A stretch of 64,000 nt of DNA from Paenibacillus macerans (GCF_900454495.1 NZ_UGSI01000002.1:496001-560000); one strand, 5' to 3'. Shown: positions 17,736 to 26,903, counted from the first letter of the stretch. Numbers and translations: made by a program. Notes: generated from the letters alone by a model not told the origin.

Positions 17736-20700
17736 GTGTCTGGAGCTTTGCCTGGAGTTTTGTCTGGAGCGGGGCCGGTCCATTTGCGGTGGCTAAGCGA
17801 GCGGGGCGAACCGGAACTGCCTGTCGGCACCACCTGGGGCGTCCCCTGGAAAAAAGGCGCGCTCGCCCGGGAGGAGGTGCCGGGGCTTAGGCTGGGCTGG
17901 GTTGGCGTGTCTGCTGGGTCTACCGGGTACGGCGGGCACAGCCGATCTACTGAGACTGCCGGGTCTGGCAGGCCAGCCGTGTTTGCCGAGTCCAACGAGC
18001 CCAACGAGTCTGTCGTGTCCGGCGGGTTTGGCGTGTCTGCTGGGTCTACCGAATCTACCGAGCCCTCCAGGCTTGCCGAGTCTGCGGGGGGAGGATGTGC
18101 GGGCAGTTTGGGCAACGCAGGCTGCGCCACGGGCGGCACCGCGGGTAGCATGGTTGGCTTGCCGGTGCCGGGCGTTGCCCCGGGAGCTGTGCTGGTCCGG
18201 GCACATGCGGCGTGGGGGGAGATGATCCCGGACGTGATCCCGGACGAAGAGCTTGTACCCCTGCAAAGCTGGCCCACGGCCTTCTGGCCGGACGGAAGCG
18301 TGAAATGGACCGCCCATGCGGCGGTGTTCGGAAAGGGCGGAAGCATGAGGGATGCGGCACTGGCAGCGGGAGGCCCCCCTTCGGGCTGTGCAGCCGTGCG
18401 GCTGAACCCGAATGGACAGCGCCCTGCCTTAGCGGCAGGCAGCGCGCTGTCTGTCGAAGAGCTGGAGGGTGCAATCCGCGTAGATACGGGAGCTATCACA
18501 TGCCTGATCGGCACGCGGGGCCAAAAGGTGATCGGCAGCATCATGCGGGGCGGGGCGGAGCTGTGCAGCGGAGGAACACTCGTCTGCCTCCGGGAAGCGG
18601 AAAGCGCCGTAAGCGGGGGGCGCGTCCGGCGTGAAGAGCCGTTCGCTGGCCGCATTCACCGGGCCAAGGTGGAGCAGGCCGGTCCGGTCCGCGCGGTGGT
18701 GAAGCTGGAGGGGCGGCATGCGGCGGCGTCCGGCGGGAGCAGGGAGTGGCTTCCGTTCACGCTGCGGTTGTATTTTTATGCCAGGCTGGAGTCGATCCGC
18801 TTCGTCTATACGTTCCATTATGATGGCAACCCGCATCAGGACTTCATCAAAGGGCTGGGCATTTCCTTTGCCCTGCCGATGCGCGGGCCGCTGTACAACC
18901 GGCATGTGCGTTTCACAGGCGGACGCGGCCTGTTCAGCGAGTCGCCGAAAACGCTGCACACGCGCCGCACGAAGGGGCGTTACCGCGAGCTGTTTGCGGA
19001 GCAGACGGCAGGGCGGGCGATCGCGTTTGACCCGGAGCAGGACGCTTATTTCCTCGGCCTGCTGGACGACTCGGCGACCTGGGACGCCTTTAAGCTGGTG
19101 CAGGACTCTTCCGAGCACTACCGCATCGCCAAGCGGACCGGGGCAGGCTGCAGCTGGGTGAAGGCGGCGGACGGCCGGCGGGCCGGCGGTTTGGGATATG
19201 CCGGGAGCGAGGGTGGCGGACTTGCCGTTGGACTTAAAGACTTTTGGCAAAAGCATCCTTCCGCGATGGAGATCTCCGGCATGGCCGGAGAGGAGGCGAA
19301 GTTCACCGTCTGGTTCTGGTCGCCGGATGCGGGGGCCATGGATCTGCGGCATTACGATACGAAAACGCATGTGGAGTCTTCGTATGAGGGCGCCGAGGAG
19401 CTGCGGGCCACGCCCTACGGCATCGCCAACACGAGCGAACTGACGGTGTGGTGCACCGGGGGGACGCCGGAGCCTGAAGCGGTCGCCCGCATGGCGCGCG
19501 AGGCCGGCGCGCCTTCCCGGCTTGTTTGCGGGCCGGAGTATACTTACGCGGCGGGCGCGTTCGGCATATGGAGCCTGCCCGACCGGAGCACGCCGGCCAA
19601 AGCTTATCTCGAGGACCGTCTTGACGGGATCATCGCTTTTTACCGGCGGGAGATCGAGCAGCGGAAATGGTACGGCTTTTGGGATTACGGCGATGTTATG
19701 CATAGCTATGACCCGGTCCGGCATGTGTGGAATTACGATCTCGGCGGCTGCGCCTGGCAAAATACCGAACTCGCTCCGAACATGTGGCTGTGGCTTACGT
19801 TTCTCCGCACGGGGCGGGAAGACGTGTTCAGAATGGCGGAGGCGATGACCCGGCATACGTGCGAGGTGGACGCGTACCATTTCGGCGAATACGCCGGACT
19901 CGGTTCGCGTCACAACGTCGTCCACTGGGGCTGCGGCTGCAAGGAGGCGCGGATCGCGATGGCCGGGCTGCACCGGTATTACTATTATTTGACCGCGGAT
20001 GAGCGGATCGGGGACATGATGGATGAGGTGAAAGATGCCGATTATTCTACCGTAACGCTGGATCCGATGAGGGCGTATTTTCCGAAGGACGAACACCCCA
20101 CGCATATCCGCGTCGGGCCGGATTGGGCGGCTTTCAGCTCGAACTGGATGACCCGCTGGGAGCGCTATGAGGACGAAGTCTACCGCGACAAGATCTTCAC
20201 GGGGATAGGCTGCCTGAAAGCGGCCAACTTTCGGCTCATTTCCGGACCAACCTACGGGTACGACCCGCGGACCGGCGTGCTGACCGGCATGGGCGACGAC
20301 AATTGGGGACGGCATTTGGCGATTTGCATGGGCGGTCCGCAGGTATGGTTCGAGCTGGCGGGGATGCTGGAGGACCCGGAGTGGGAGGAAATGCTGGCGG
20401 AGTTCGGCCTGTTTTACAATTTACCGTCCGAGGAAAAGCTGGTCCGCACCGGCGGGGCGGTCGGCGGCGGCCGCCTGCGGTTTGAGCACCCGGTGCTGAG
20501 CGTCGCGATCGCCGCTTACGGGGCGTATTACCACAATGACGCGGCGACAGCGGCGTTGTGCTGGTCGATTTTGCTGGACAATGACTTCGGGCGCGTCGAT
20601 CTGAGCCGGGCGGAGGTTCCGGCGCTGCATGCGGAAGAAGTGCTGGAAGTGGACTGGATGAATACGAACGAGGCTTCGCAGTGGTCGCTTAATGCGATCA

Positions 20701-20771
20701 TTAGCTTGGAGTTGATCGATCAGTTTTTGCCGGAGCAAATCACGGATGAGTCTGCTAGCGCGGCAACATAA
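17736..20771 (+). CDS. YetA-like exo-rhamnogalacturonan lyase family protein
   Basis: 1011 residues, no signal peptide. Wording such as GTTWGVPWKKGAL, QSWPTAFWPDGSVKWT, DYGDVMHSYDP, VHWGCGCKEARIAMAG and GDDNWGRHLAICMGGP matches the YetA family, annotated as exo-rhamnogalacturonan lyases; B. subtilis yetA also sits beside lplABC, as here. It would release sugars from imported rhamnogalacturonan fragments in the cytoplasm. The GTG at 17736 has AAGGAG 9 bp upstream; upstream in-frame codons lack a site. Residues about 57-143 are a Gly/Ser/Thr/Glu-rich low-complexity stretch built from repeated DNA (GVSAGST occurs twice) that splits the N-terminal domain; see findings. Family call good, exact activity inferred. 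Confidence 0.78.
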   Translation: MSGALPGVLSGAGPVHLRWLSERGEPELPVGTTWGVPWKKGALAREEVPGLRLGWVGVSAGSTGYGGHSRSTETAGSGRPAVFAESNEPNESVVSGGFGVSAGSTESTEPSRLAESAGGGCAGSLGNAGCATGGTAGSMVGLPVPGVAPGAVLVRAHAAWGEMIPDVIPDEELVPLQSWPTAFWPDGSVKWTAHAAVFGKGGSMRDAALAAGGPPSGCAAVRLNPNGQRPALAAGSALSVEELEGAIRVDTGAITCLIGTRGQKVIGSIMRGGAELCSGGTLVCLREAESAVSGGRVRREEPFAGRIHRAKVEQAGPVRAVVKLEGRHAAASGGSREWLPFTLRLYFYARLESIRFVYTFHYDGNPHQDFIKGLGISFALPMRGPLYNRHVRFTGGRGLFSESPKTLHTRRTKGRYRELFAEQTAGRAIAFDPEQDAYFLGLLDDSATWDAFKLVQDSSEHYRIAKRTGAGCSWVKAADGRRAGGLGYAGSEGGGLAVGLKDFWQKHPSAMEISGMAGEEAKFTVWFWSPDAGAMDLRHYDTKTHVESSYEGAEELRATPYGIANTSELTVWCTGGTPEPEAVARMAREAGAPSRLVCGPEYTYAAGAFGIWSLPDRSTPAKAYLEDRLDGIIAFYRREIEQRKWYGFWDYGDVMHSYDPVRHVWNYDLGGCAWQNTELAPNMWLWLTFLRTGREDVFRMAEAMTRHTCEVDAYHFGEYAGLGSRHNVVHWGCGCKEARIAMAGLHRYYYYLTADERIGDMMDEVKDADYSTVTLDPMRAYFPKDEHPTHIRVGPDWAAFSSNWMTRWERYEDEVYRDKIFTGIGCLKAANFRLISGPTYGYDPRTGVLTGMGDDNWGRHLAICMGGPQVWFELAGMLEDPEWEEMLAEFGLFYNLPSEEKLVRTGGAVGGGRLRFEHPVLSVAIAAYGAYYHNDAATAALCWSILLDNDFGRVDLSRAEVPALHAEEVLEVDWMNTNEASQWSLNAIISLELIDQFLPEQITDESASAAT

Positions 20772-20807
20772 CGAACAATGAGCCAGGGGGCGGATGAAGG
20801 CATGAGG

Positions 20808-21611
20808 ATGCCGAACATTTATTTTTGCTTTCCGGGAGGGAAGCACAAGGCGCTGACGATGAGCTACGATGACGGGCGAAGGGCGGATGAGAGGCTGGTC
20901 GGCATTTTCAACCGCCATGGGATTCGCGGGACGTTTCACCTCAATTCCGGTCTGCTCGGGGATAAGGATCGCCTGACGGCGGAGGAGGCGGTGGCGCTGT
21001 ACCGGGGGCATGAAGTTTCCGCGCACACGGTGTGGCATCCGACGATGGCCCGCTGCCCGATGATGCAGATCGTCGATGAGGTGATGGAGGACCGCCGCAA
21101 CCTGGAGCGGCTGTTTCGGACGACGGTGCGGGGGATGTCGTACCCGAACGGCTCTTACAGCCGGGAGATCAAGGAGCTGCTGCCGCATCTCGGGATCGAA
21201 TACGCGCGGACGGTGAAGACGACCCGCGGCGGCTTCGGATTGCCGGAGGATTGGCTGGAATGGGAGGCGACCTGCCACCATAAGGATCGCTTGTTGGAGC
21301 ATGCCCAAACCTTCATCGGGCTGCACAAAACGCAATATTTGTATTTGATGTATGTGTGGGGGCACAGCTACGAGTTCGATAACGACAACAACTGGGAACT
21401 GATCGAGCGATTTTGCGAGACGACCGGCGGACGGGAGGATGTTTGGTACGCGACCAACATCGAAATCGTCGACTATATGAAGGCCTGCAAATGGCTGCGG
21501 TTTGCCGCGGGGCGGGAGTTTGTGCAAAATCCTGGGGCGTCCCCGGTTTGGCTTAGCATCGATGGTGGCAGCGTCGAGGTGCCTGGCGGTGGCCTGGTGG
21601 AGCTGCGCTGA
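20808..21611 (+). CDS. Polysaccharide-deacetylase-fold protein (NodB-like)
   Basis: 267 residues. LTMSYDDGRRADERL matches motif 1 of carbohydrate esterase 4 (usual TFDDG), and HTVWHPTM matches motif 2 (H-S/T-x-x-H-P), the two metal-binding parts. YPNGSYSREIKELL takes the place of the usual arginine motif, and YVWGHSYEFDNDNNWELIE is a C-terminal feature of a subgroup found near plant-polysaccharide genes. No signal peptide, so it probably removes acetyl groups from imported pectin fragments. I chose the ATG at 20808, with GAAGG 7 bp upstream; ATGs at 20778 and 20802 are also in frame. It follows the YetA-like gene by about 35 bp. The 3' end is tandemly duplicated. Confidence 0.78.
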   Translation: MPNIYFCFPGGKHKALTMSYDDGRRADERLVGIFNRHGIRGTFHLNSGLLGDKDRLTAEEAVALYRGHEVSAHTVWHPTMARCPMMQIVDEVMEDRRNLERLFRTTVRGMSYPNGSYSREIKELLPHLGIEYARTVKTTRGGFGLPEDWLEWEATCHHKDRLLEHAQTFIGLHKTQYLYLMYVWGHSYEFDNDNNWELIERFCETTGGREDVWYATNIEIVDYMKACKWLRFAAGREFVQNPGASPVWLSIDGGSVEVPGGGLVELR

Positions 21612-21665
21612 AAGTTTGTTGAGGTGCTTGGTGGTGGAGGGGTGGAGTTGTGCTGAAAGTTTGAG
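21576..21665 (+). repeat. 45 bp tandem duplication over the deacetylase gene end
   Basis: Two copies starting at 21576 and 21621, each running from GAGGTGC through GGTGGAG to GCTGAAAGTTTG. The first includes the stop codon; the second, slightly mutated, lies just downstream and contains a second TGA at the same place. Confidence 0.7.
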
Positions 21666-21809
21666 GCGGGGTGTGTGGCGGGAAATTGGGCTCAACCAGG
21701 AAATCGGAACTGGCAACCGGCTGTTGGAACAACGAACCGTCGTCTGGCTGGAATAGCCAACTGCCGGCTGCTTGAACAGCCAATCGTCAGCAGCACAGCT
21801 GAACCGTTC

Positions 21810-22012
21810 AAAATAGCGGCACTTAATGTACTTATTATCCGCAGCCAAGCATGTTCATCCTCATTAGCAGCATTTTTTGTACTTATTTTCCTATGAATGT
21901 CCCGGGACACGGGCATTTCCTCGAGACTCTGGAAAATAGCGACATAAATTACCTCTAGTCCACTCAAAATGGGTGATATTGCTGAAATAGGGACACTTTT
22001 TATTCTTATATT
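21810..22012 (+). repeat. Four-palindrome intergenic element, family C copy 1
   Basis: Four imperfect 29 bp palindromic units start at 21810, 21861, 21933 and 21984 (centres 51, 72 and 51 bp apart). Unit 1 reads AAAATAGCGGCACTTAATGT at its left end; the third unit is inverted. It aligns in the same orientation with the copies at 47906 and 62851 over about 203 bp. Confidence 0.82.
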
Positions 22013-22089
22013 TTTCGCTGGAGTTTCTCAGACAGCCTGGATGTTATGGATTCTGTCTAATTGTTTTGTCAAGTGCGGTTTTGGGTTTA

Positions 22090-22270
22090 AGCCGGAATTT
22101 GTGATGAGGATTTGTGATGAGGATTTGTGGTGAGAATTTGTGGTGTAAGTTTGCGGTTTAAGTTTGCGGTTTAAGTTTGGGTGTAAGTTTGCAGTGTAAG
22201 CTTGCGATGGAAGTGTGTATGAAAGTGTGTATGGAAATGTGTGATTGAGATGTATGATGGAAATTTGTGC
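22090..22270 (+). repeat. Degenerate G/T-rich short tandem repeats
   Basis: About 180 bp that is almost free of C on this strand. A 13-mer, GATTTGTGATGAG, occurs about three times with small changes, followed by a second 13-mer (TTTAAGTTTGCGG) twice or more and then GTGTGTATG-like phrases. It lies directly upstream of the FG-GAP gene. Confidence 0.65.
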
Positions 22271-22308
22271 AGGAGCGGTTTTTAACGTGGAGCGGAGGTA
22301 GAGTGACG

Positions 22309-23748
22309 ATGGGACTGGAACCTGTGAAGCAGAGAGCGATGGATACAGGGAGAGCGGGGACGGTGGATAATGCGTCGTGTACACGCGTGGAGGGAGAAAA
22401 ACGGGGCGAGGGGAAAGCGGCCTGTCCGGAGGCTTGCCGGTTAGCCGAAATCGATATCTCGGCGGCCGGTCCGCGCTGTAAAATGCTGCTGGGCGATTTA
22501 AACGGCGACGGCCGGATGGAGCTGCTGCTCGTCCAGCCCGACAATCGCCAGGATGTGCGGTATATCCCCCACCAGGTGCAGTGCTTGACGGCGTTTGACC
22601 TGGACGGGAGGCTGCTGTGGCAGCACGGCAAACCCGATCCCGGGGCGGGCAGTCAGGGTTCGGATTATCCGGCTCAAATTTATGATTTGGATGGGGACGG
22701 CAAGCTGGAAGTGCTGAGCGTGATAAATGGGCGATTTTATATGCTGGCCGGAGAGGACGGTTCGGTAAAAAAGGTTTGCGATTTGCCGGACCCGGAAGCG
22801 CATGACTGTATCGTTATCGCCAATTTAAGCGGCGGGGAGCGGGCTTCCGATATTATTTTGAAAGACCGTTACCGGCGCATATGGGCGCTGAACCACGATT
22901 TTGAGCTGCTGTGGACGCATGAGGGGAACACGGGGCATTACCCTTGGGCTTGCGACTTGAACGGGGATGGATACGATGAGGTGATGGCGGGGTACGATTT
23001 GCTGGATCACCAAGGCCATGTGTTGTGGAGCTGCCGGGATTTGGAGGATCACGCGGACTGCATCTGGGTCGGGGACGTGAACGGCGACGGGGCTCCCGAG
23101 CTGGTGATCGGCGGCAGCGTGACGGTGATGTACAGCCGGGACGGCAAAGAGCTGTGGCGGTACGATGGCTCGATCGAGTCGCAGCACATCGCGCTTGGCA
23201 AGTTCAGAAGCGACCTGCCCGGCCTGCAGGTTGCCGGTTTGGACCGTATGGTCCGGGAGGACGACGGCAAAGGCTTAAAAGGCAAGGACGCCTTGTTTAT
23301 GCTGGACGGCGAAGGCCGGGAATTATGGAAAGAGGAGCGGCAAACCAGCGGCTGGCTGACGATCGCCGAAACGTTAAGCGGCTGGCATCCGGGGGCACCG
23401 GACTATATTTTGGCGTACCGCCGCGGCGGAGGCGTATTCCCGGCCCTTTATGACGGGGAACAGCGGATCGTCGCCCAATTTGGCCATGAGGGGTATGCGG
23501 TGCATGGCGATTTGCTGGGGCGGGGTACGGAGCAGGTGATCATTTATGACGATGAACTGGCCGTTTTGTTTGCGAGCGAACCGCTGGAGTTAAGCGGGGC
23601 TTTTGCCGCCGGTTTTGAAAGCTTTGATTCCCCCTCGGGGGGAAGCCTTGTTCAAGGCTCACGGCCGCCTGGCCCGCTGCCGCAACCGAAACGGCTTTAC
23701 AATTCCACCTTGTACCCGGGAGGAGAAGTCGATTGGAGAAAGGGGTGA
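22309..23748 (+). CDS. FG-GAP/VCBS beta-propeller protein in polysaccharide locus
   Basis: 479 residues with no signal peptide. Repeated calcium-loop motifs are visible: GDLNGDGRMELL, YDLDGDGKLEVL, CDLNGDGYDEVM and GDVNGDGAPELV, spaced as in the blades of a beta-propeller (FG-GAP/VCBS type). PL11 rhamnogalacturonan lyases also have calcium-rich propellers, but I do not see enough to call this a lyase. The ATG at 22309 has GGAGG 10 bp upstream; the region before it is repetitive DNA. The next gene starts 8 bp after the stop, so it is co-expressed with the GH105 and DUF1961 genes. Likely acts on or binds imported pectin fragments; function not established. Confidence 0.7.
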   Translation: MGLEPVKQRAMDTGRAGTVDNASCTRVEGEKRGEGKAACPEACRLAEIDISAAGPRCKMLLGDLNGDGRMELLLVQPDNRQDVRYIPHQVQCLTAFDLDGRLLWQHGKPDPGAGSQGSDYPAQIYDLDGDGKLEVLSVINGRFYMLAGEDGSVKKVCDLPDPEAHDCIVIANLSGGERASDIILKDRYRRIWALNHDFELLWTHEGNTGHYPWACDLNGDGYDEVMAGYDLLDHQGHVLWSCRDLEDHADCIWVGDVNGDGAPELVIGGSVTVMYSRDGKELWRYDGSIESQHIALGKFRSDLPGLQVAGLDRMVREDDGKGLKGKDALFMLDGEGRELWKEERQTSGWLTIAETLSGWHPGAPDYILAYRRGGGVFPALYDGEQRIVAQFGHEGYAVHGDLLGRGTEQVIIYDDELAVLFASEPLELSGAFAAGFESFDSPSGGSLVQGSRPPGPLPQPKRLYNSTLYPGGEVDWRKG

Positions 23749-23755
23749 GGCATTG

Positions 23756-26182
23756 GTGCCGCCTTATTTTCATGAGTATGATGCGATAGCGCGGGTTGCG
23801 GCGGGCCGGGTGGAGCCGGTGCTGTCCGCCGTGGCCGGCAGGTTTGTTGGAGCGAACCCGCCGCAGCTCCCGGTGTACCGTGTGCACTCGCGGCGCGGGT
23901 TCAAGCGGTTGGCGGACTGCCGTTACGATATGGATTTGGCCCGGCGATGGCCCGATTTGACGCCTGGACAATTTGTATACGTGTGGGGCATGCTGTGGTG
24001 CGAGCAGGAAGGGGAGACGCCCTTTTCCGTCAGCTGTTACAGCCCGGTCAAAGTTTATGTCAACGGCGCGCTTGCCTTTCAATCAAATTTAAATGATGAC
24101 GTGTTTCCCGACCGGAAAGCCTTCTTCCGCGCAAAGACGGGGAAAGGGCGGAACGACATCGTGCTGGAATTCACGGCGGCCGGCACCGGCTGCGGCGGCG
24201 TGTTCGGTACAGGCAGCGTGAAAGGAGCGCCCTTGCATTTTTTGAATCCGACGCCGGAGGGGCGCGGTTGCGAAGGGTGGGTGTACAGCGGGCCGCAAGC
24301 GAACCGTTGGGATCGGCTGCCGGGAGCGGTTGAAGGCGAAAGGTGGGGCGGTAGCCGCGGCAGCGGGAAGCGAGAGGACGCTGAGAACGTTGGGAACGCT
24401 GAGAACGCCAAGAATCACGAAAACTGCCAGAACCTTGTTGGCATGAACCAGGGCTGTATCTATGGCGCGTGGCATCCGCAGGACCGATGGTCGCCGCAGG
24501 AGCTGGAAGCGGGCTGCTTCGCCCGCCTGTTTGGTTCGGAAGCAAAGCCCGGCGACAAAGTGTTTGCATGGTGCAAGCTGGAGACGCGAAAGTTTCCGGC
24601 GGCGGACGTGCGGATCGCCGGCCATTATGAGGGCGCCGCAACCGTGTATATCGACGGCCGCCCGGTTTTCCGCGGCATGGAGGAACGGGGCCGCTTCGGG
24701 ATCGTTTTGCGCGGCGTCGATTACGGTATACATGACCTGGTGGTGGAATCGGTTTGCGAAGGAGGCGGCAACTGGGGGTTCGGGATAGACGAGGTGCGGG
24801 AACTGGAGCAGGGCGATACGGGGGAGGCCTCCGGGGAGGGCGCAGGCGCAATCGCCACGGCCCAAGCTACCGAGTATCGGCGGGCCCCGAAGGCAACGCC
24901 GGCTTTTGCACGCCGGAATCGCGTCCGTCTGCTGAGGCCCTATCCGGTGGAAGGGATGACGGAAACCTGGCTGTATGCCGGTCCTTTTTCCGGGGAAAAC
25001 GCCCCGCAGGCGGCCGCGGCGACCGTTATGGATACCTTGCTGGGCCGCGGGGAAGAAGCAACGTTTTGGCGGATTGACCGGCCGGATTGCTGGATTAGGC
25101 CTTTTACGGAAAGCCCGTTGTACGGCCGATGGAATTATCCGCTCGGGGTGACGCTTTACGGTCTGCTGAAAACGGGGCGCGTCCTGAAGTTCCCGCATTT
25201 TACCCAATACGCGGCCGAGCATATCGAACAGTGCAGTAAACTGCACGAGTACGCGCTTTGGGACCGGGACCGCTACGGTGCTCCCGGCATCAACCACCAG
25301 CTGGCGATGATCGATTCGCTGGACGATTGCGGTTCGTTTGGCGCCGCGATGCTGGAGGCGAACAAGCTGCGTCCGATCCGGGGAGCCGCCGAGGCAGCGG
25401 CGCATATTGCCCGTTACATTAGTCATGTGCAGGATCGCCTGTCGGACGGGACGCTGTACCGGGCCCGGGGGACGACCGACTTTATGAAAGACACCCTTTG
25501 GTGCGACGATCTGTACATGAGCACGCCATTTTTAAGTAAGTATTACGAATTGACGGGAGAAGAAGCCTGCCTGGAGGATGCGGCCGCACAATTTTTGCGC
25601 TACAAGGAAAGGCTGTTTATGCCCGAACTCCAAATTATGCACCATGTCTACGATATGAAGTTTGGCCGGCCGAACGGGGTGGCTTGGGGAAGAGGGAACG
25701 GCTGGGTCGTTTTTTCGCTGGCGGAACTGCTGTCGGCCATGCCCGAGCGGCATGCGCTTCACCCCGAACTGCTGGCGTTCTATCGGGAGCTTTGCCAAGG
25801 ATATTTGCGGCTGCAAGGTAAAAACGGGCTCTGGCATCAAGTGCTGACCGAGCCGGACTCGTATGAGGAGGCGTCCTGCACCTCGATGTTCATTTACGCG
25901 TTTGCCCGGGGCGTCCGCCGCGGCTGGCTGGAGGAGACGGAAGCCTACCTGGAGTCGGCCCTGCGGGGCTGGCGGGGGTTGACCGAGAGCTGCATCGACA
26001 AGGACGGCAACGTCTACGGTGTATGCCGCGGGTCCGGGTATTCTTTTAACAAATACTACTACAAGGATGAATTAACGTGGCGGTTGAACGATACTCACGG
26101 AATCGGCATCGTGCTGCTGGCGGGGATTGAGGCCCTTCAGCTGCTGGGCGGAAGGGAGGTTGCCGGTTTTGGCGAATGTTGA
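23756..26182 (+). CDS. GH105 unsaturated rhamnogalacturonyl hydrolase with N-terminal extension
   Basis: 808 residues. The last 370 or so form the GH88/GH105 alpha-barrel, recognised by HEYALWDRDRYG, DTLWCDDLYMSTPFL with the catalytic aspartate, WGRGNGWVVFSL and LNDTHGIGIVLLAG. Family members such as YteR and YesR remove the unsaturated uronic acid from rhamnogalacturonan lyase products. The first 430 residues are an extra beta-rich part with two similar segments (CEQEGETPFSVSCYSPVKVY and CKLETRKFPAADVRIAGHYE). Residues about 205-225 are Asn/Glu-rich, encoded by a 9 bp repeat. GTG at 23756 follows GGGGTGAGG by 5 bp; TTG at 23753 is possible. The 3' end overlaps the next gene by 14 bp. Confidence 0.82.
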   Translation: MPPYFHEYDAIARVAAGRVEPVLSAVAGRFVGANPPQLPVYRVHSRRGFKRLADCRYDMDLARRWPDLTPGQFVYVWGMLWCEQEGETPFSVSCYSPVKVYVNGALAFQSNLNDDVFPDRKAFFRAKTGKGRNDIVLEFTAAGTGCGGVFGTGSVKGAPLHFLNPTPEGRGCEGWVYSGPQANRWDRLPGAVEGERWGGSRGSGKREDAENVGNAENAKNHENCQNLVGMNQGCIYGAWHPQDRWSPQELEAGCFARLFGSEAKPGDKVFAWCKLETRKFPAADVRIAGHYEGAATVYIDGRPVFRGMEERGRFGIVLRGVDYGIHDLVVESVCEGGGNWGFGIDEVRELEQGDTGEASGEGAGAIATAQATEYRRAPKATPAFARRNRVRLLRPYPVEGMTETWLYAGPFSGENAPQAAAATVMDTLLGRGEEATFWRIDRPDCWIRPFTESPLYGRWNYPLGVTLYGLLKTGRVLKFPHFTQYAAEHIEQCSKLHEYALWDRDRYGAPGINHQLAMIDSLDDCGSFGAAMLEANKLRPIRGAAEAAAHIARYISHVQDRLSDGTLYRARGTTDFMKDTLWCDDLYMSTPFLSKYYELTGEEACLEDAAAQFLRYKERLFMPELQIMHHVYDMKFGRPNGVAWGRGNGWVVFSLAELLSAMPERHALHPELLAFYRELCQGYLRLQGKNGLWHQVLTEPDSYEEASCTSMFIYAFARGVRRGWLEETEAYLESALRGWRGLTESCIDKDGNVYGVCRGSGYSFNKYYYKDELTWRLNDTHGIGIVLLAGIEALQLLGGREVAGFGEC

Positions 26183-26879
26183 TCCTCCTATGATGGAGAG
26201 CGGCCCGTTCATCCCCGAAGGTTGGCGTTTATTGTACAGCAATCCGCTGCAGTCTTCGCAGGATACGGCGGGATTTAGGATGGAAGGGGACGGGGCCGCG
26301 ACTTTTCCCCTTGGACGGCTGCGCCTGGAGAGCAAGCGGAGTGCGGAGGAGGGGCAAAAAGCCAACCTGGTGTACTGGTGCCCGGAGGAGTTTCCCGCGG
26401 ATATGGCGGTGTCCTGGCGGTTCCGGCCGATCCGGGAGCCAGGGCTCGCGATTTTGTTTTTTAGCGCTAGGGGGTCGGAGGGAAGGGATTTGTTCGATCC
26501 GGCGCTGCCGCCGCGCACAGGCGAATACGACCAGTACCACCATGGGGCGATGGATGCCTTTCATGTTTCTTATTTTCGCCGCATGTGGGCCGAGGAGCGC
26601 AGCTTTCATACCTGCAATTTGCGCAAAAGCTACGGCTTCCATCTGGTCGCGCAGGGCGCCGACCCGCTGCCCGGTGTTGCCGACGCCGCCGATAGCTACC
26701 GGATGCTGATCGTCAAAAAAGGCCCGTCCATCACGTTTGCGATCAATGAAATGATCATGTTTTCGTGGCTGGATGACGGGCTTTCTTACGGTCCGCTGCT
26801 GGCCGGCGGCAAAATCGGCTTCCGCCAGATGGCCCCGCTGATCGCGGAATATGCGGATTTGGCGGTGTATGGGCCTTGA
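26169..26879 (+). CDS. DUF1961 family protein, YesU-like
   Basis: 236 residues, close to B. subtilis YesU (about 220). YesU lies in the yes rhamnogalacturonan cluster and has a concanavalin-like beta-sandwich. Visible matches are MAVSWRFRPIREPGLAILFF, GEYDQYHHGAMDAFHVSYF, CNLRKSYGFHLVAQGADPLP and GGKIGFRQMAPLIAEYADL. The TTG at 26169 is the most likely start: AGGGAGG lies 9 bp upstream inside the GH105 gene, giving a 14 bp overlap and translational coupling. No signal peptide. Biochemical role unknown in the family; probably a cytoplasmic sugar-processing or binding protein. Confidence 0.78.
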   Translation: MANVDPPMMESGPFIPEGWRLLYSNPLQSSQDTAGFRMEGDGAATFPLGRLRLESKRSAEEGQKANLVYWCPEEFPADMAVSWRFRPIREPGLAILFFSARGSEGRDLFDPALPPRTGEYDQYHHGAMDAFHVSYFRRMWAEERSFHTCNLRKSYGFHLVAQGADPLPGVADAADSYRMLIVKKGPSITFAINEMIMFSWLDDGLSYGPLLAGGKIGFRQMAPLIAEYADLAVYGP

Positions 26880-26903
26880 TTTAGGCGCTGACGCAGGCCG
26901 CGG

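Noticed and set aside
18429..20315. 628-codon minus-strand frame opposite the YetA-like gene
   Set aside because: High GC opens frames on both strands; the plus strand matches a known family and this one does not.
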